A stretch of 8,344 nucleotides of DNA from JBBQTU01 sp038213005 (lineage in GTDB: Bacteria; Planctomycetota; Phycisphaerae; Tepidisphaerales; Tepidisphaeraceae). Below the pieces are notes generated by a model. The model saw nothing but the letters and a program-made list of their open reading frames with translations, did not search any database and was not told the origin of the DNA. Made by a program: the position numbers and the translations under genes. The stretch lies in assembly GCA_038213005.1 (NCBI GenBank), contig JBBQTU010000188.1:1-8344 (forward strand). The letters are read 5' to 3'. Within the stretch, counting starts at the first letter, position 1. The number at the start of each line of letters is the position of its first letter. This document shows, piece after piece, positions 5,766 to 8,344 of this stretch.

Positions 5766-7085
5766 ATGCCAGTCAAAACCGAAAGCCGTATCTGGGACAA
5801 GAACGAGAGCCTCTCGCCTAAGGACATGGGCGTCCTCCAGACCGAGCGACTCAAGGCCCTGATGCGCCACGTCGCTCACGTGCCGTTCTACAAGCAGAAG
5901 TTCGCCGAACTGGGCGTCACGCCCGACTCCATCCGCAGCCCGGAGGATGTCCGCAAGCTGCCGATGACCACCAAGGCCGACCTGCGCGAACACTACCCGC
6001 TGGGTTTCATGGCAACCTCGCGAGGCAAGCTGGCTCGCATCCACGGCTCATCCGGAACCACCGGCAGACCCACCTTCGTCGCCTATACCAAGAAGGATCT
6101 GGAGACATGGGCGAACCTCTGCGCCCGCTTCCTGGTCTCCGGCGGCCTGCGTGAGGAGCACCTCTGCCACATCGCCTTCGGCTATGGGCTGTTCACCGGC
6201 GGCTTCGGCCTGCATTATGGCGTCGAGCGAGTTGGCGCCGCCGTCTGTCCCGCCGCCGGCGGGAACACCCCTCGCCACATCATGCTGATCCGCGACCTCC
6301 AGCCCGAAGTCCTCATCTGCACCCCCAGCTACGCCCTGCACATCGCCGAAGCCGCGCGGCAGGAAGGCTACGACCCGCGCAAACTCTCCCTCCGCTTCGG
6401 CCATTTCGGCGGTGAGCCCTGGACCGAAGAGATGCGCGTCAAGATCGAAGCCGAGTTCGACATGCTCGCCTTCAACAACTACGGCCTGTCTGAAGTCATC
6501 GGGCCCGGCGTCTCCGGCGACTGCATGGAACGCACCGGCATGCACATTCAGGAAGACCATTTCCTGGTCGAGTGCATCGACCCCATCACCCTGGAACCCG
6601 TCCCTGACGGCCAGCGCGGCGAACTGGTCTTCACCGCCCTGACCAAGGAAGCCTTCCCCCTCATCCGCTACCGCACCCGCGACATCGCCGTCCTGGATCA
6701 CGCCCCCTGCGCCTGCGGCCGCACCACCTGCCGCATGAGCCGCGTGGTCGGGCGAAGCGATGACATGCTGATCATCCGCGGCGTGAACGTCTTCCCCTCG
6801 CAGATCGAAGAGGCACTGCTTCGTGTCGAAGGCACCGCCCCGCACTATCTCATCGAGGTCGCGCGCCCCGGCACGATGGACGAGGTCATCGTTAAGGTCG
6901 AGATCAGCCCGCAGACATTCTCCGACAAGATGCGGCAGATGCAGGAACTCAAGCGCCGCATCGACCACGAGATCCACTCGATCACCGGCATCCGCATGAC
7001 CATCGACCTGGTCGAGCCCCAGACCCTGGAACGCTCGGCCGGCAAAGCCGTCCGCGTCCTGGACCACCGGAAGAAGCCGGCCTGA
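5766..7085 (+). CDS. Phenylacetate-CoA ligase-type aryl-CoA ligase, copy 2
   Basis: A 439-residue member of the same adenylate-forming family as the enzyme two genes upstream, roughly half identical by eye over the full length, so an old duplication rather than a recent one. Motifs: SSGTTGRP (95-102; Arg in place of the Lys seen in copy 1), FGYGLFTGG (138-146), FGGEPWTE (214-221), YGLSE (239-243), RYRTRD (301-306), CACGRT (315-320), RSDDMLIIRGVNVFPSQIE (330-348) and AGKAVRVLD (425-433) with the probable catalytic lysine K427. The start at 5766 has a modest GGGAA site 7 bases upstream; the next in-frame ATG (5826) would remove conserved N-terminal sequence. Changes next to the presumed acid pocket (HFGGEP versus VFGAEP in copy 1, and AAGGNTPRH versus ISGGNTERQ) suggest a different aryl or acyl substrate. 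Confidence 0.92.
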   Translation: MPVKTESRIWDKNESLSPKDMGVLQTERLKALMRHVAHVPFYKQKFAELGVTPDSIRSPEDVRKLPMTTKADLREHYPLGFMATSRGKLARIHGSSGTTGRPTFVAYTKKDLETWANLCARFLVSGGLREEHLCHIAFGYGLFTGGFGLHYGVERVGAAVCPAAGGNTPRHIMLIRDLQPEVLICTPSYALHIAEAARQEGYDPRKLSLRFGHFGGEPWTEEMRVKIEAEFDMLAFNNYGLSEVIGPGVSGDCMERTGMHIQEDHFLVECIDPITLEPVPDGQRGELVFTALTKEAFPLIRYRTRDIAVLDHAPCACGRTTCRMSRVVGRSDDMLIIRGVNVFPSQIEEALLRVEGTAPHYLIEVARPGTMDEVIVKVEISPQTFSDKMRQMQELKRRIDHEIHSITGIRMTIDLVEPQTLERSAGKAVRVLDHRKKPA

Positions 7086-7138
7086 GTGCCGGGCCTGCGA
7101 GTTATGAGAACGGTGAACGGTTTAGCGAAGGAATAAGG

Positions 7139-7408
7139 ATGAGCAGGAAGATCAAAGAACTGCGGGAACGACTGAACAAAGACTCTAACTCGACCCTGAA
7201 GGGGCTGGTCCTGATCGCTGCGATTCTGTTGACGATGGTGACAGCGAAGCAGCCGCTTGGCTCCCTCGGCGCTGCCGCTGGCGGGCTGTATGTAGCTTTC
7301 GCGCTGCTGCATATCTGGGACGAGTGGCTTAAGTGGTCAGCAGCCGGTAGGAACGCTCAGCATCAGGCACAACAAAGCGCGCAGCCGACGACGCCCGAGA
7401 AGCCATAA
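7139..7408 (+). CDS. Small two-helix membrane protein of unknown function
   Basis: An 89-residue protein that I do not recognise. It starts at an ATG with AAGGA (7128-7132) 6 bases upstream, 53 bases after the second ligase and on the same strand, so it may be the last gene of that transcript. A charged N-terminal segment rich in Lys, Arg and Glu (1-18) is followed by a hydrophobic helix (about 20-36), a short turn (KQPLGS), a second hydrophobic helix rich in Gly and Ala (about 42-60), then DEWLKW and a polar tail rich in Gln, Pro and Thr. This suggests a hairpin inner-membrane protein. The clear ribosome site and the amphipathic-then-hydrophobic pattern support a real gene. No functional link to the ligases can be shown. 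Confidence 0.65.
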   Translation: MSRKIKELRERLNKDSNSTLKGLVLIAAILLTMVTAKQPLGSLGAAAGGLYVAFALLHIWDEWLKWSAAGRNAQHQAQQSAQPTTPEKP

Positions 7409-7485
7409 AAAGGGCACAGCAGCGGCAGGCAAGCGTCGCCTGACACTGCGTCCCTGACCTGCGCGGTTGCACCAATAGTGCCCTT
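7405..7485 (-). ncRNA. Nested inverted repeat: possible structured RNA or terminator on the minus strand
   Basis: AAGGGCAC (7410-7417) and GTGCCCTT (7478-7485) are perfect 8-bp inverted arms. Within them GCAG (7419-7422) pairs with CTGC (7446-7449), and inside that CAGGC (7426-7430) pairs with GCCTG (7438-7442), leaving a symmetric 3x3 internal loop and a 7-base hairpin loop. Read on the minus strand the outer stem runs straight into a TTTTTA tract (complement of 7405-7411), the look of a Rho-independent end; on the plus strand no T tract follows. So this could be a roughly 75-nt minus-strand RNA, or a terminator facing transcripts from the right-hand mobile elements. No known RNA family was recognised. 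Confidence 0.35.
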
Positions 7486-7518
7486 GATCATCCCCACGAC
7501 CCCTGCGAGGATTGGCTC

Positions 7519-7761
7519 ATGCTTAATGTCGTTCGCTGGCTGGTATGGCTGGTCGCGTGGGCGGTGATGTCGCTGCGGTATCGCGTCACCGTCAACGGCT
7601 TGGATGCGGTGCGCGGACTGCGCGGGGCTATCATCCTGCCCGATCACCCGGGGTACATCGATCCGCCCAATGTAATCAAAGCCATCTGGCCAGCCCCGCG
7701 GCCGCGCCCTATCCTCAGCAGTCTGTACCAACCTGTGCTTGGACACTGTCGCTCGCCGTAG
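7519..7761 (+). pseudogene. PlsC-like acyltransferase, truncated after about 75 codons
   Basis: The reading frame begins with ATG at 7519, preceded by GAGGA (7507-7511) at 7-base spacing. It encodes a hydrophobic N-terminal helix (5-18), then RYRVTVNGLDAVRGLRGAIIL and PDHPGYIDPP. H43 and D48 form the HX4D catalytic motif of glycerol-phosphate/lysophosphatidate acyltransferases, which move acyl chains onto lipid backbones at the membrane. The following AIWPAPRPRPIL also fits the family. Homology-like sequence fades near 7740 (QPVL) and a stop comes at 7759-7761; the full domain needs about 200 residues, and some relatives are fused to acyl-ACP synthetase domains. No other frame downstream resumes the domain, so the 3' part appears lost rather than only frameshifted. 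Nearby mobile-element sequences make deletion plausible. An active short protein is unlikely. Confidence 0.7.
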
Positions 7762-8122
7762 CCGCCGCCTCGCCACCGCAGCAATCTTCTATGTGGCCCT
7801 ACCGCCCAGCCGGGGCCGCGTCGTCTTATGGGCCAAAACCGGCTCATACGACTCTGCTCAACTCCCGAAAAGTGACCAACGCCCGCAAATCACACCTCCT
7901 TCCGCTTCCGATGCGGAATCGCCAGGGCGTGCCCGTTTTTCAGGGCAGGCCGCGTGATGTGGCGATTGGCCGCCCCATTGAGCAGCGGCGGAACGAGGAC
8001 TCGCTGCCGCGAGACGGCATTGCTGCGGCCGAGGCGGACCGCGCCACCAGTGCGCTGCTGCTCAGGGCTGGGTTTGGGCGGTTGTCCGGAAAAGCGGGCA
8101 CGCCCGAATCGCCAGGGCCAAA
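7762..8122. other. Degenerate region without a convincing gene, containing a MITE-like element
   Basis: No frame on either strand shows recognisable protein sequence with a credible start. The plus-strand frame covering 7739-7957 and the minus-strand frame covering 7890-8126 look like chance open frames in GC-rich DNA. The first 160 bases are of unknown origin, perhaps remains of whatever replaced the acyltransferase tail. The second half is the 181-bp inverted-repeat element, with direct repeats at both sides. Confidence 0.5.
7925..8105. mobile_element. 181-bp MITE-like element with terminal inverted repeats
   Basis: The ends are inverted copies: GGGCGTGCCCG (7925-7935) and CGGGCACGCCC (8095-8105) match perfectly over 11 bp, and the match continues with two mismatches to 20 bp (18 of 20). 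Immediately outside, GAATCGCCA occurs at 7916-7924 and 8106-8114 as a 9-bp direct repeat, the expected target duplication; four more bases (GGGC) also match. Inside, CCGCCC (7970-7975) pairs with GGGCGG (8076-8081), GCAGC (7982-7986) with GCTGC (8022-8026), and CTCGC-TGCC-GCGAG (8000-8013) forms a hairpin at the exact centre, so the whole element is an imperfect palindrome. It is too short to encode a transposase and would be mobilised in trans. The end pattern GGnnnTG with a 9-bp duplication resembles IS1-type ends, but that assignment is weak. Confidence 0.62.
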
Positions 8123-8344
8123 TCATTTGGTATTGGATGATTGCGTCAGCAGCTTGAACATGTAGTCGCGGTTACGCGCGGCCTTCTTCCGTGTGTTGCT
8201 GAGCCCCAGTTTCACGCTCTTGTCCCGCTTCAGCAGATTCAGGGCAATACGGCGGATCGCCGCCAGGTTCTGCGGACCATTGTCTTTGCAGACCTGGCAT
8301 TCGTCTTCCCGGAATCCCATGTCCAGGCACCAGTGCTGACCGTT
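8113..8344 (-). mobile_element. ISAs1-family insertion sequence, one end (partial)
   Basis: The transposase tail at 8123-8344 identifies the element. Its outer end is probably at 8113, where the plus strand reads CAGGGCCAAATCATTTGG; ISAs1-family elements usually end in CAGGG, and the transposase stop lies within this terminal stretch, as expected for compact insertion sequences. The rest of the element, including the other end, lies beyond the window, so the target duplication cannot be confirmed. Confidence 0.6.
8123..8344 (-). CDS. ISAs1-family transposase, C-terminal end (partial)
   Basis: The minus strand is open from the window edge to TGA (complement of 8123-8125), 73 codons. The peptide begins NGQHWCLDMGFREDECQVC and continues with KDNGPQNLAAIRRIALNLLK. 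This is the characteristic C-terminal signature of ISAs1-family DDE transposases (HWxLDxxFxEDxxxxxxxNxxxNLAxxRRxALNLL). The catalytic Glu of the (I)EN motif should be the codon immediately beyond the window, since the first visible residue is the Asn. The end DYMFKLLT plus a short polar tail is normal for the family, so this copy appears intact at its C-terminus. These enzymes move the element by a DDE cut-and-insert mechanism. Whether the full gene is active cannot be judged here. Confidence 0.85.
   Translation of the reverse strand, partial: NGQHWCLDMGFREDECQVCKDNGPQNLAAIRRIALNLLKRDKSVKLGLSNTRKKAARNRDYMFKLLTQSSNTK

Noticed and set aside
7410..7485. Possible 4.5S/SRP RNA on the minus strand (contains GGTGCAACC and AGGTCAGG)
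   Set aside because: The essential SRP core (GGTCAGG followed by the CCGGAAGG..AGCAGCC loop) is absent, so the likeness is superficial.
7545..8165. A 206-codon plus-strand open frame over the acyltransferase remnant and MITE
   Set aside because: It is out of frame with the recognisable acyltransferase start, crosses the MITE, runs into antisense of the transposase and shows no domain.

Overview
The window looks like a chromosomal segment of a GC-rich bacterium, most likely a planctomycete-type lineage. That placement is an inference. It rests on the large BlaR1-like M56 protein carrying a SecD-type head domain and further extracytoplasmic modules, on the long spaced intergenic regions, and on the style of the aryl-CoA ligase cluster. 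No rRNA or other taxonomic marker is present to settle it.

Left part (1-3083): a two-gene sensor/regulator pair. The tail of a BlaI/MecI-type repressor is followed after 2 bases by a 983-residue M56 membrane metallopeptidase. It keeps the BlaR1 membrane and zinc-protease layout (HELAH motif), but the beta-lactam sensor is replaced by a long exported region with a SecD P1-head-like domain and a secretin-like C-terminus. The signal it senses is therefore probably not a beta-lactam.

Intergenic region (3084-3721): about 640 bases without a convincing gene but with clear regulatory structure. It has two 10-bp direct repeats, a near-consensus sigma-70 promoter (TTGACA, 17-bp spacer, TATACT), a near-perfect boxA antitermination motif and a series of hairpins. 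This resembles the leader of an rRNA operon or another long untranslated RNA, yet no rRNA or CRISPR array follows.

Central cluster (3722-7408): two divergent phenylacetate-CoA-ligase-type adenylating enzymes flank a small tandem-ACT-domain protein, all on the plus strand, followed by a small two-helix membrane protein. Clusters of this kind in other prokaryotes activate aryl acids made by amino-acid fermentation or oxidation (for example next to indolepyruvate:ferredoxin oxidoreductase), with the ACT protein as probable amino-acid sensor. The oxidoreductase is not in this window. A 38-bp-arm inverted repeat built from CTTCGCG-like units sits between the first ligase and the ACT gene.

Right part (7409-8344): a degraded region. 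It contains a nested inverted repeat that would form a structured RNA with a U tail on the minus strand, the first 80 codons of a PlsC-like acyltransferase that is cut off, a 181-bp MITE-like element (7925-8105) with about 20-bp terminal inverted repeats and 9-bp flanking direct repeats, and the C-terminal end of an ISAs1-family transposase on the minus strand running off the window. Mobile-element activity probably explains the loss of the acyltransferase.
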